From Pectinatus cerevisiiphilus (GTDB lineage Bacteria > Bacillota > Negativicutes > Selenomonadales > Selenomonadaceae): a stretch of DNA of 39,341 nt. The stretch lies in the NCBI RefSeq assembly GCF_004341685.1, contig NZ_SMAA01000020.1:1-39341 (forward strand), in the 5' to 3' direction. The notes under the pieces were generated by a model that was not told where the DNA came from, ran no database searches, and saw only the letters and a list, made by a program, of their open reading frames with translations. Shown here one piece after another: positions 8,382 to 16,766 of the stretch. The position numbers and the translations under genes are program-made. Position 1 is the stretch's first letter. Every line of letters starts with the position of its first letter.

Positions 8382-9229
8382 AATGGTTTACCTTCTTTAT
8401 ATAGATGTAATTGATCAGGCGGAAGAGCAGCATATAATTCCTGCATGGATTTTTGCAGAAGGGGATGCAGCTTATAGGGAGCCAGTTCCACCATGGGTTT
8501 TAGTACGAAATCACGGTTTATCATGTCAGGATGAGGAACAATAAGTGTGGCAGTGCGGATTATTTCGTTATCGTAAAATAATATATCAAGGTCTAATGTG
8601 CGCGGCCCCCAATGGACAGTGTGTTTTCTTTGGGCGGCTTGTTCGATTTTTTGCAGCAGGGAAAGCAGCTCTAGCGGGGTAAACAATGTGTGTAGCAATA
8701 CTGCTCCGTTGAGAAAGTCATCCTGCTCAACACCACCGTAAGGGGTGGACGAGTAAAAAGAGGAAACAGAGTCTAGTTGGATTCCTTCCGTCTGGCGGAG
8801 GGTGTCAAGCGCAGTGTTTATATATTTTTTCCGGTCACCAAGATTAGAACCAAAAGCGACAAAAGCTTCATGCCAGCTGCGGGTAATGGTGACTGACACA
8901 TATTGCAGGGGTAATCCTATTGGTGCACTGGGTTTTTTTATGGTCAGGGATATTTTTTTCAGTGGCGCAAATTCGATCAGGATTTGTTCGGCAAGCTGTT
9001 CAGCGGCAGCTTCAATGAGTTTTACGGGATGTGTCCTTGTATATTCATTTATAAAGTGGCAAATAGCGGCGTAATTGATTGTCTTTGTAATATTATCCCC
9101 CATACCGGCAGCATGCAGGTCAAGGGAGAGCTCAGCGGATATGAAAAAGTTTTGGCCAAGGACTCCCTCTTCAGGTGAAAGTCCATGATAAGCGTATACG
9201 CTGAGATCCTTTATTGTTATAGTATCCAT
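8378..9229 (-). CDS. folK: bifunctional dihydroneopterin aldolase / HPPK (FolB-FolK)
   Basis: 283 aa fusion of two consecutive folate enzymes. Residues 1-118 are FolB (starting DTITIKDLSVYAYHGLSPEE; the catalytic Lys is likely in LTIKKPSAPIG). Residues 120-283 are FolK, 6-hydroxymethyl-7,8-dihydropterin pyrophosphokinase (AFGSNLGDRKKYI, YGGVEQDDFLNG, HWGPRTLDLDILFYD with the metal-binding DLD, VPHPDMINRDFVLKPM). The fused order matches the pathway order, and product can pass to FolP encoded just upstream (21-nt gap). AAAGGAAAG precedes the ATG. Both halves look complete. Confidence 0.93.
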   Translation of the reverse strand: MDTITIKDLSVYAYHGLSPEEGVLGQNFFISAELSLDLHAAGMGDNITKTINYAAICHFINEYTRTHPVKLIEAAAEQLAEQILIEFAPLKKISLTIKKPSAPIGLPLQYVSVTITRSWHEAFVAFGSNLGDRKKYINTALDTLRQTEGIQLDSVSSFYSSTPYGGVEQDDFLNGAVLLHTLFTPLELLSLLQKIEQAAQRKHTVHWGPRTLDLDILFYDNEIIRTATLIVPHPDMINRDFVLKPMVELAPYKLHPLLQKSMQELYAALPPDQLHLYKEGKPL

Positions 9230-9250
9230 TTTTCTTTCCTTTATAATTTA

Positions 9251-10063
9251 TTACAGATGTGAAGTGAGAATGGTTTCGGCCATTTTTACAGCGCGGTAAT
9301 TGGCTTTTACATCATGCACACGTACGAACATATAATTATTGAGTACTGCCATCACCGTAGTCACAAGTGTTCCTTCAAGACGCTGTTCAGTAGGCAGGTC
9401 AAGAGTAAGACCGATAACGGATTTACGCGACGTGCCAAGCAGTAAAGGTAGCTTGAGTTCATGCAGGATAGCCATGTGTTTGAGTAGAAATAAATTATCC
9501 GCATAGTTTTTGGCAAAACCGATACCTGGATCAAGGATGATTTTAGCGCGGTCAATACCGGCATTATCAGCAATTTGCAGAGTCTGGCGCAAATCAGTAA
9601 GCACATCTTGCAAATAGTTTTTATAATTTTTATCATGACGGTTATGCATTAGGCAGCAAGGCAGGTCGTTTGCAGCAATAACAGCCGCCATTTTTTTATC
9701 GTATTTTAATCCCCAGACATCATTTACCATGTCGGCACCAGCAGCTATGGCAGCTTTGGCTACTGCGGCTTTATAAGTATCAATGGATACGGGAACGGCA
9801 AAGTCCTTTTTTATTTTTTCAATTATGGGACAGACACGGTTGATTTCTTCTTCCTCGCTTATTTGGATGTGGCCGGGTCTGGTGGATTCACCGCCTATGT
9901 CGATTATGTCGGCACCGTCCGTGATCATTTCTGCCGTGTGGACGAGAGCTTTGTTGATGCTGTTGAATTTGCCACCGTCAGAAAATGAATCGGGGGTTAC
10001 GTTGAGTATCCCCATAATGTAAGTTTTATTTTCAGTGAGAAAATTTTTGTTGCCGATTAACAA
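9251..10063 (-). CDS. folP: dihydropteroate synthase
   Basis: 270 aa. Joins DHPP with p-aminobenzoate; the target of sulfonamides. Seen: MGILNVTPDSFSDGGK (17-32), DIIDIGGESTRPGH, VPVSIDTYK, NDVWG, CLMHNRHD, IILDPGIGFAK, LLGTSRKSVIG and VRVHDV, which is the full set of substrate loops. The start is TTG with AAAGGAAG about 10 nt upstream; an internal ATG (MGILN) would remove the first strand. First gene of folP-folBK-ADH. No folE or THF riboswitch is seen nearby. Confidence 0.93.
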   Translation of the reverse strand: MLIGNKNFLTENKTYIMGILNVTPDSFSDGGKFNSINKALVHTAEMITDGADIIDIGGESTRPGHIQISEEEEINRVCPIIEKIKKDFAVPVSIDTYKAAVAKAAIAAGADMVNDVWGLKYDKKMAAVIAANDLPCCLMHNRHDKNYKNYLQDVLTDLRQTLQIADNAGIDRAKIILDPGIGFAKNYADNLFLLKHMAILHELKLPLLLGTSRKSVIGLTLDLPTEQRLEGTLVTTVMAVLNNYMFVRVHDVKANYRAVKMAETILTSHL

Positions 10064-10476
10064 CGTCGAAGCACTTCCTTTAATTTAATGTATAGGTATG
10101 TTAGATGTTATTTTAGCTCAGCTGTTATGGGTACTGCTATATAATAAACGCAACTGCTGTAATGCTTCTGGGCAAATAGATTTCTGTTTAGATGTAAAAA
10201 TTATCGGCTGAATAAATGTATTCTGTGAAATGATAAAATTACCTGCTATAAATAAATTTTTCTACGACAGCAGCAATGTGATCTATTAGGAAGTTTGTTG
10301 ACTTTCTTAATACGGATAAATATAATTATCCTTACAGTAATAATCATATCATTGAAAATGTAATTTGGGAACAGCCGGTGGCTCTGCGCTGGAAATTTTT
10401 CCGGTATAGGACAGAGCTTTTGGTTATAAAGGCAAAATGCTTGAGCACTGTAAATAAATTCCAGGAGAGGCATTAA
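10064..10476. promoter_or_regulatory. 413-nt divergent spacer with structured leader
   Basis: AT-rich spacer between folP (minus) and the GGDEF gene (plus). It contains the strong plus promoter at 10298-10326 and, after it, a leader of about 145 nt with a nested hairpin: GCTCTG (10381-10386) pairs with CAGAGC (10412-10417) and encloses CTGGAAA/TTTCCGG. It does not match the c-di-GMP-I or -II aptamer consensus. No gene is seen in it. Confidence 0.45.
10298..10326 (+). promoter_or_regulatory. strong sigma-A promoter for the cyclase gene
   Basis: TTGACT (10298-10303), exactly 17 nt, perfect TATAAT (10321-10326). Predicted transcription start about 10333, giving a leader of about 145 nt. Confidence 0.7.
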
Positions 10477-12186
10477 ATGGAAAAAATGCGTGTACTGCAC
10501 ATTGTAAGCGATAAAAGTTTTGCGCAAAAAATACAGAAACTTGTCGAAGCAAATGGTTTTTCTTATGTACAGCTTTGCTTTGGTCGAGAAACAGACGAGG
10601 TTTTCGATGAAGTGTTTGCTGAAACTGAGTATAAACTGATTGTCCTAGATCAATTTGCGCCGTCGTTACCAGTGCGGGAACTGCTTGCTAAAATAAAAGC
10701 TAAAAATTTAGACGTACCTTCTATTATTGTTGTTTCTGCACAGCATGATTTTGAAAAGGAAAAATATTATTCACAGCTTGGTATTATGGCTCATTTTACG
10801 AAAGCTGATTTTGATGAAAAACGGTTTGCAAAGTATTTGCAGACAATTAAGGCGGAAGCGGAAAACACAGCCTTTTTAGAAGCTATGCGCATTGCCGTTC
10901 TCGATGACAGTAGGTTTAATTTGGATGTGATCAAGCAAATTTTTGCGGCCGCAGATATACAAAAGGTGGATTATTATCAGGATGCGGCGAAGTTTGTAGA
11001 AGAAAAAAAGCAGTATGATTTATATCTTGTTAATTTGGGAATGCCAGGTTATTGTGGTGAAGTGCTGGTTAATTATATAAGGCAGTTGAACAGTGAGGCA
11101 ATCATTATATTGATGACAGCGCACGATAACAAACAGATAATAGCGCATTGTCTCAGTTTAGGGGCGGATGACTTCATTATGAAGCCAATAGATTGTAAAT
11201 TGTTTATGCTCAGGATCAACTCATGTATTAATCACCATAAAATGAAAAAAGAGCTTATTTTGAAAAATAATGAGCTTTTAAAACTTGCAGAAAAAGATAA
11301 TCTTACTAATATATATAACAGGACATATTTTACGAAGCGCTATAAGGAAAACTTCCTCGCAGCAAAGCAGGAAGGTAGTCCTTTTGCATTGATAATGACG
11401 GATATAGATGATTTTAAAAATATCAATGATGAGTATGGGCATCTTGAAGGCGATCATGTACTGAAAGAATTTACGGCTATCCTGCAAAATAATATAACAG
11501 CAGATGAGGTTGTCTGCCGCTGGGGCGGCGAAGAATTTATTACTATTTTAAAAACTGGTGATTTGGCAAAGGTAATGGCTGTTGCTGAAAAAATGCGCAG
11601 TGATGTGAACGCACATATTTTTAAAAGTGCGACTGGTTTGACGGCAAGCTTCGGTGTTGCCTGCTGGCGTGCTGATGATACGAAGGAAAGCTTATTGAGA
11701 AGGCTGGATAATTCCCTTTATCTGGCTAAGATTACGGGAAAGAATAAAATTGTTTGTGAAGAAAAAGTAAAGGTAATGGAAAACGGAGTACCTATTCAAA
11801 TTGAATGGAGTCCGTTTTGGGCAAGCGGTAATGAAGAAATTGACAAGGATCACCGTAAGTTGGTACAAGATACTAATCAAATTATCGCCAATTATGTAAA
11901 TAATGGTAATGATAGGATTGTTTTTACTACGCTTGCCAGAATTATCAAAAATATGCCTGGACATTTTGATACGGAAGAGCATATTATCCAACGTTTTAAA
12001 TATGCAAATTATGAAGAACATAGGGAAAACCATCATGAACTTATAGCTAAGACAATAGATATATATAACGCTTGCCTTGCGCATAAATACAGTGCAATGA
12101 AGGTTGTGGAATTTATTGTTCAGGAGATATTGGTGGGGCATATCGTTAAAAAGGATTTTGGTTTTTATGATATTTTTACAAAATAA
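10477..12186 (+). CDS. REC-REC-GGDEF-hemerythrin diguanylate cyclase
   Basis: 569 aa, cytoplasmic, no membrane helix. Domains: a first receiver domain (about 5-120, D58 at the phospho-site position); a second receiver domain (about 137-255) with the acidic pair and KPID lysine but Asn186 in place of the acceptor Asp (YLVNLGMPG); a GGDEF domain (about 270-425) with intact GGEEF at 350-354, predicted to make c-di-GMP; and a C-terminal bacteriohemerythrin domain (about 443-565) with all seven di-iron ligands: H459, H496, E500, H515, H519, H555, D560. The autoinhibitory RxxD site before GGEEF is absent (TADE). The architecture predicts control by oxygen or iron as well as by phosphorylation on the first receiver. 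AGGAGAGG lies 6-8 nt before the ATG. Confidence 0.92.
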   Translation: MEKMRVLHIVSDKSFAQKIQKLVEANGFSYVQLCFGRETDEVFDEVFAETEYKLIVLDQFAPSLPVRELLAKIKAKNLDVPSIIVVSAQHDFEKEKYYSQLGIMAHFTKADFDEKRFAKYLQTIKAEAENTAFLEAMRIAVLDDSRFNLDVIKQIFAAADIQKVDYYQDAAKFVEEKKQYDLYLVNLGMPGYCGEVLVNYIRQLNSEAIIILMTAHDNKQIIAHCLSLGADDFIMKPIDCKLFMLRINSCINHHKMKKELILKNNELLKLAEKDNLTNIYNRTYFTKRYKENFLAAKQEGSPFALIMTDIDDFKNINDEYGHLEGDHVLKEFTAILQNNITADEVVCRWGGEEFITILKTGDLAKVMAVAEKMRSDVNAHIFKSATGLTASFGVACWRADDTKESLLRRLDNSLYLAKITGKNKIVCEEKVKVMENGVPIQIEWSPFWASGNEEIDKDHRKLVQDTNQIIANYVNNGNDRIVFTTLARIIKNMPGHFDTEEHIIQRFKYANYEEHRENHHELIAKTIDIYNACLAHKYSAMKVVEFIVQEILVGHIVKKDFGFYDIFTK

Positions 12187-12235
12187 AAAGCTGCTGGCTA
12201 TAGCAATGAATTTAACATAATTTACAATAATCGTA

Positions 12236-12264
12236 TTGCAAAGTATAGTCGATAATATTATAAT
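12236..12264 (+). promoter_or_regulatory. promoter for the NAGPA-domain operon
   Basis: TTGCAA (12236-12241), 17-nt spacer, perfect TATAAT (12259-12264); about 75 nt of leader before the ATG at 12345. Confidence 0.65.
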
Positions 12265-12344
12265 GCAAAAGGCAGTCAGTAGTTTCATAATACAGTTACT
12301 GCTCTGTTTTGTTTGTAAATAAATACGATTTATTGAGGTAATAA

Positions 12345-13292
12345 ATGAGGAGAAAAATTTTTAAAGAAATTGTAAAATTTTTTGCAGTAATGTTTATTTT
12401 ATTTATCCTTACGGCGCCTGTACTGGTTTTGTTTGGCCCATTCGCGAATTTAAAGCGTACAGTTGTCGGTGCTATCTTACAAAGTAAACATCCACAGTAT
12501 ATAACATGGCTGTTTTCACAGGACGAGCTTGATAGAATAGTAGGAAAAAATGAAACCTCACAGAAGCAGGAACTGCTCAAGCTTACGGGGAATGCAGATG
12601 GATCGATAAAATTACATACTATTGAGGCGTCACGTTATAGAGGTTTTATATTGGAAATAGCTGACCCTAAGCGCGTACAGGTGGCAACTGCGGGACAGCT
12701 TGGCGAAAGAGGGGAAACAACAAGCAATATTGCTATTGATAATAAGGCTATAGCGGCAATTAATGCCGGTGGGTTTTATGATGACAATGGGACAGGGACA
12801 GGACGTAAACCGTATGGTTTTATTATACATAATGGGAATTTTTTGTTAGGGGAAGCCTCTCTCCCGGAAGAGGTTAATGAATTCGTCGGTTTCAACCAAG
12901 AAGGGAATTTACTTGTCGGCAAGTACAGTAAGAAAGAATTAGGACAAATGGGGGCACAGGAAGGAATTTCCTTTGGGCCGCCGCTCATATTAAATGGTAA
13001 AAAAATGATTACGAATGGTGATGGGGGATGGGGAATAGGTCCGCGCACAGCTATCGGCCAGCGCAAGGATGGGACAATTTTGTTCTTGGTGATAGACGGT
13101 CGACAACCGTCGTATTCTCTCGGTGCCACATTGCGTGATGCGCAGGATATCTTGTACGAGGAAGGGGCCTATACTGCTGCAAATTTGGATGGCGGTTCCA
13201 GTTCAACCCTATATTTTAACGGTGAGGTCGTAAATAAACCGGCAGATTTGCTGGGGGAACGGATGATACCAACAGCATTTATCGTAAAATAG
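12345..13292 (+). CDS. phosphodiester glycosidase (NAGPA) domain protein, membrane-anchored
   Basis: 315 aa. One N-terminal membrane helix (about 10-30) anchors a NAGPA/DUF2233 domain (about 95-315). Family marks: AIAAINAGGFYDDNGTGTGRKPYGF, GISFGPPLILNG, IGPRTAIGQRKDGTILFLVIDGRQ, SLGATLRDAQDIL and ANLDGGSSSTLYFNG. The family cleaves a sugar from a phosphodiester-linked sugar and is often annotated as exopolysaccharide biosynthesis; the acceptor here is unknown. The domain faces the cell envelope. It is followed 9 nt later by a small anchored protein gene, with which it forms an operon. Confidence 0.88.
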   Translation: MRRKIFKEIVKFFAVMFILFILTAPVLVLFGPFANLKRTVVGAILQSKHPQYITWLFSQDELDRIVGKNETSQKQELLKLTGNADGSIKLHTIEASRYRGFILEIADPKRVQVATAGQLGERGETTSNIAIDNKAIAAINAGGFYDDNGTGTGRKPYGFIIHNGNFLLGEASLPEEVNEFVGFNQEGNLLVGKYSKKELGQMGAQEGISFGPPLILNGKKMITNGDGGWGIGPRTAIGQRKDGTILFLVIDGRQPSYSLGATLRDAQDILYEEGAYTAANLDGGSSSTLYFNGEVVNKPADLLGERMIPTAFIVK

Positions 13293-13301
13293 GAGAGTTT
13301 T

Positions 13302-14180
13302 ATGATTTTTTTCAAAAGAATATTCTTGGCGCTTATTTTAGTGCTACTTGTTCAATGTGGAGTCTATTATTATATTGATCAGGTAATGCTTACGACAACA
13401 GCAAATTTTCATATTAGTGAAGACAATAGTCCACAATCGATAACACCTGCTGAAGGTGAACAGGTTTTTTATTCTTATGATAAGAAGTTTGCGGCAAAGG
13501 TAGGAAATGATCAGGTCAGCATCTATAATATGGAGGATAAGTCGAAAGAGCCGCAAAATATTGATTTAGGTAGCTACAAACCGTCTTTTTTTGAATGGAT
13601 GCCAGACCGTAATTTGGCGATTTTGGCTTTATACGGGAAAAATCCGAAAACTAAGGAATATGAAGTATATATCAGGCAATATAATCCGCTTATGCCAGAT
13701 AATAAGACAGAAACAGAGTTGAAGGATGTCCCAAATGATAGTAAGGTCGTTGATGTAGCATATTCTACGGCAACCAATGTCGTTTATATGAAGCTGCAAG
13801 TGGCAGAGGACAAATTCCGTATATACCGTACAGATGCAAATTATGATACACGGCGCATTTCCGTACAAGCTGAAAAGATAGGCAGAATAGCCGTATTTGC
13901 TGATAAAGATATCTTTTTATATGATAATCTAAAATCAGGAGAGGTCTATATGTTTGACGGCGGAAACGGTAGTTGGAGAGTTATATCACCGCCAGGAAGG
14001 TTCAGACTTGTTGGCGTGGAAAATGAAAATATTTTTATAGCAAAATATGATAAAAAAGATAATAATGCTGTTCTTGCGACATATCAGGGGAAACTCGGTA
14101 TTGGTTTTGAAAAAACTTTAGCTTATGAAAAACCGGAAGATTTTTCGAACATAACATTGGATAAAATACAGAAGTTGTAG
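13302..14180 (+). CDS. membrane-anchored hypothetical protein, possibly beta-propeller
   Basis: 292 aa. The N-terminal hydrophobic segment (about 5-24, KRIFLALILVLLVQCGVYYYI) is a signal anchor. A cysteine at residue 19 lies inside the helix, without a convincing lipobox. The exported part shows repeated short strands of the type ...FAAKVGNDQVSIYNM, FFEWMPDRNLAILALYG, VVDVAYSTATNVVYMKL and GRIAVFADKDIFLYD, which is the pattern of a small WD/TolB-like propeller; the fold is inference. GGAGAG precedes the ATG. Cotranscribed with the NAGPA gene and closed by a strong terminator. Confidence 0.7.
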   Translation: MIFFKRIFLALILVLLVQCGVYYYIDQVMLTTTANFHISEDNSPQSITPAEGEQVFYSYDKKFAAKVGNDQVSIYNMEDKSKEPQNIDLGSYKPSFFEWMPDRNLAILALYGKNPKTKEYEVYIRQYNPLMPDNKTETELKDVPNDSKVVDVAYSTATNVVYMKLQVAEDKFRIYRTDANYDTRRISVQAEKIGRIAVFADKDIFLYDNLKSGEVYMFDGGNGSWRVISPPGRFRLVGVENENIFIAKYDKKDNNAVLATYQGKLGIGFEKTLAYEKPEDFSNITLDKIQKL

Positions 14181-14207
14181 GAAATACAAAATTACGGTTC
14201 TATACTA

Positions 14208-14255
14208 AATGTTGGGGTAAGCAAAAATTCAAGCTTACTCTAACATTATTTTTTT
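14208..14255 (+). terminator. intrinsic terminator of the NAGPA operon
   Basis: AATGTTGGGGTAAGC / GCTTACTCTAACATT, 15 pairs including two G-U, 10-nt loop, then an ATTTTTTT tract. Confidence 0.85.
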
Positions 14256-14264
14256 ACAAAAAAA

Positions 14265-14334
14265 GAGCATAAAACCAAAAATCCTTTGCGATTAAAGTCC
14301 CACAACTCAAAAAGAGGATTAATATTTTATGCTC
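14265..14334. repeat. 70-nt nested inverted-repeat element
   Basis: GAGCATAAAA (14265-14274) pairs perfectly with TTTTATGCTC (14325-14334), and AATCCT (14280-14285) with AGGATT (14315-14320). The right arm carries AGAGGA and then ATGCTC, opening a frame of only six codons. This could be a decayed insertion-sequence end, a MITE or a small RNA. It lies exactly at the left border of the AT-rich catabolic island. Confidence 0.4.
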
Positions 14335-14420
14335 AATAAAATTATATAATGGATTGTTAAATTTAGAAGGGTTTGATGTAATAAGGATAGTAGATAATCA
14401 TTGACGATGAACCAACCTAA

Positions 14421-15326
14421 TTATATTTCATTTGGTAAAACCTCATTTAAAATATGCTGAACATTATGATATTCTTCATTTGTAATGGTAATTCCAGGAG
14501 CTCTAGTGTATGTGGAAATATCTAAGCCACGAATTTTAACTGCAGCTTTGATTGCTACAATAAACAAATCTGTCACATCATAAATTTGCATTAATTGGGA
14601 TACTAATTTACCATAGGTCATTGTTGCTTTGAAATCATTTGCTTCATAAGCAGCATGATATTTAACAAATAATTGAGGGACAACGTTTGTTAAACCGCAT
14701 AAAACACCATCACCACCAGCAAGACGATTGTCTAAATAATATTCATCAAACCCAGATAGTACAGAAAAATCTGGACGCACTGATTTGACAGCAGTAATTA
14801 ATTTACGCGTATGACTGATTGTATCTACAGTGTCTTTTATGCCAATAATATTTGGATGTGATTTAACTAATGAAACAAGTGCATCTGATGTTATATCTGA
14901 GCCAACGCGAGCCGGGAAGTTATATATCTGTATTGGAATAGAAACTTGTTGTGCTATTTTTCCGTAATAATCAATAATGCTTTTTTCTGTTGGTCCAAAA
15001 TAGAAAGGTGGAACAATATTGATAATATCAGCTCCAACCTTTTCAGCATAGGTGGCTAATTCTATAACATCCGTCCATATTGTACTACCAACACCGATGA
15101 GTATTTGAGAACGGTGGTGTACTGTTTTTACAGCAAGATCAATAAGCGCTTTTTTTTCCTTTATGGAACAAGCATAGAACTCTCCTAAGCTACCCCCAAA
15201 TAATAAGCCATTAATACCAGCATCACATAAATGATTAATATGTTCTTCCATATGTTCCATATCGATAGTTCCATCATCTTTCATAATTGTGATAACAGGA
15301 GTGTAAATCCCTTTAATTTTTGTCAT
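14421..15326 (-). CDS. yjhH: DapA-family 2-keto-3-deoxy sugar acid aldolase
   Basis: 301 aa, class I aldolase of the DapA/NAL family. Seen: GLLFGGSLGEFYACS (substrate carboxylate loop), Y135 in QIYNFPARVG and the Schiff-base lysine K164 in IGIKDT. In family members beside a YjhG dehydratase the substrate is 2-keto-3-deoxy-D-pentonate, cleaved to pyruvate and glycolaldehyde (E. coli YjhH/YagE). True dihydrodipicolinate synthase is less likely because there are no lysine genes around and the locus contains a sugar-acid dehydratase and permease. Last gene of the three-gene minus operon, 56 nt after the permease. Cytoplasmic. Confidence 0.85.
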   Translation of the reverse strand: MTKIKGIYTPVITIMKDDGTIDMEHMEEHINHLCDAGINGLLFGGSLGEFYACSIKEKKALIDLAVKTVHHRSQILIGVGSTIWTDVIELATYAEKVGADIINIVPPFYFGPTEKSIIDYYGKIAQQVSIPIQIYNFPARVGSDITSDALVSLVKSHPNIIGIKDTVDTISHTRKLITAVKSVRPDFSVLSGFDEYYLDNRLAGGDGVLCGLTNVVPQLFVKYHAAYEANDFKATMTYGKLVSQLMQIYDVTDLFIVAIKAAVKIRGLDISTYTRAPGITITNEEYHNVQHILNEVLPNEI

Positions 15327-15382
15327 TTTAATTTTCCTTTCTTAATTCATAATATATTATGAATCTATACCTAAAATTTTTA

Positions 15383-16729
15383 TTATACAAAAATTTCTAA
15401 TAATAATATAAATAACAATCCACAAATGGCTTGTATTGTAGACATTAATGTCCACGTAAAAAAAGTTTCTTTCATGGTTAGTCCAAAATATTCTTTAACC
15501 ATCCAAAAAGCGGCGTCATTTACATGTGAAGCAATAGTACTTCCAGCCCCTGTAGCTAATGTGACAAGTGCTAAATTTGCATCATATGTACTCAAAAGTG
15601 GAATAATTAATCCTGATGTAGAGATAGCTGCAACGGTTGCAGATCCTAGTGAAATTCGTAGAATTGCAGCTACACACCATGCTAAAATAATGGGAGAAAC
15701 TGAAGAACCTTCGAATAATACAGAAATATATTGTCCTACACCGCCATCAATTAAAACTTGTTTAAAAGCACCGCCTCCACCGATAATAAGTAACATCATG
15801 GCAATAGCAGCAACTGCTGTTGAACAAGAAGTCATTATATGTTTTACTGAAATATTCCTTTTTATGCCCATTGTATACATGGCTACTAAAATTGAAATAA
15901 TCATAGCAATAGATGGCTTTCCAATAAATTCAATCAAATTGAGTATATATATTCCTTTAAAATTAATAAAATCGGCAACAATCGTACTTATTGTGCCACC
16001 CATCATTAAAATAACAGGGAGCATTGCTGTGAATAAGCTTATACTAAAGGAGGGTAATTCCTCATTTTTGAATACAGTTGTTGTGCCTAGCGTTGAAATA
16101 TTTCCATTTCTTTCGAAAGCATTGGGAATAATTCTTTTGACAATTTTAGGGAAAAGTAGTCCTGCAATAATAACTGTTGGGATTGCTACTATGATCCCAT
16201 ATAATAAAACAGTACCAATGTTAGCACCATATTCTCCAGCAATTACAGTGGGTCCTGGATGAGGTGGTAAAAAACAATGTGCGGATAGTAATGAAGCTGT
16301 CATAGGAATACCAAGATATAGAGGGGCTATTTTCATTTCTTTGGCAATAGAAAAAATAATTGGTAATAAAAGAACTAATCCTACTTCAAAGAACATTGCA
16401 ATACCAATAATAAAAGAAGCAATTAACACTGCCAATTGGATTTTTGTGGTTCCAAATTTATCAATTAAAACCATAGAAATTTGCTGTGCTCCACCAGCAT
16501 CTGCAACAAGCCGTCCTAACATAGCACCTAATCCAAAAATTAATGCAATATGTCCTAACGTTCCACCAATACCTGCTTCAAGTAATTGAGCTATATTGTT
16601 TAAAGGAATACCGAAACAAATGGCAGCGAAAATAGAAATAATTAGTAATGATATAAAAGTGTTCATTCGGAATTTTGAGATAAGTATGATTAATAATACA
16701 ACAGCACAAGCTGTTATAATTAATGGCAT
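15383..16729 (-). CDS. GntP-family gluconate/sugar-acid:H+ symporter
   Basis: 448 aa integral membrane protein with about 12-14 hydrophobic helices. It has the GntP marks FGLGAMLGRLVADAGGAQQIS, FFEVGLVLLLPIIFSIAKE, SLLSAHCFLPPHPGPTVIAGEYGANIG and GAGSTIASHVNDAAFWMVKEYF. The length and context match E. coli YjhF/YagG, predicted carriers of xylonate-like acids. AAAGGAGTGA lies 9 nt before the ATG. It lies between the dehydratase (37-nt gap) and the aldolase; the likely role is uptake of the operon's substrate. Confidence 0.9.
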   Translation of the reverse strand: MPLIITACAVVLLIILISKFRMNTFISLLIISIFAAICFGIPLNNIAQLLEAGIGGTLGHIALIFGLGAMLGRLVADAGGAQQISMVLIDKFGTTKIQLAVLIASFIIGIAMFFEVGLVLLLPIIFSIAKEMKIAPLYLGIPMTASLLSAHCFLPPHPGPTVIAGEYGANIGTVLLYGIIVAIPTVIIAGLLFPKIVKRIIPNAFERNGNISTLGTTTVFKNEELPSFSISLFTAMLPVILMMGGTISTIVADFINFKGIYILNLIEFIGKPSIAMIISILVAMYTMGIKRNISVKHIMTSCSTAVAAIAMMLLIIGGGGAFKQVLIDGGVGQYISVLFEGSSVSPIILAWCVAAILRISLGSATVAAISTSGLIIPLLSTYDANLALVTLATGAGSTIASHVNDAAFWMVKEYFGLTMKETFFTWTLMSTIQAICGLLFILLLEIFV

Positions 16730-16766
16730 ATAGATGTCACTCCTTTAGACACTGTGTGTCAAACTA

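Noticed and set aside
10064-10250. THF riboswitch ahead of folP
   Set aside because: None of the conserved THF aptamer sequences can be found on the minus strand.
10333-10476. c-di-GMP riboswitch in the leader of the cyclase gene
   Set aside because: The GEMM core motifs are not present; only a generic nested hairpin is seen.
11692-12288. 198-aa minus-strand frame opposite the cyclase gene
   Set aside because: Antisense shadow of the GGDEF-hemerythrin gene, with no ribosome site and a low-complexity composition.
14421-15326. Lysine-pathway dihydrodipicolinate synthase (dapA)
   Set aside because: The operon holds a sugar-acid dehydratase, permease and IclR regulator, and no lysine genes are near.
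15426-16262. 278-aa plus-strand frame opposite the permease
   Set aside because: Mirror of membrane-helix codons of the GntP gene; no recognisable family.
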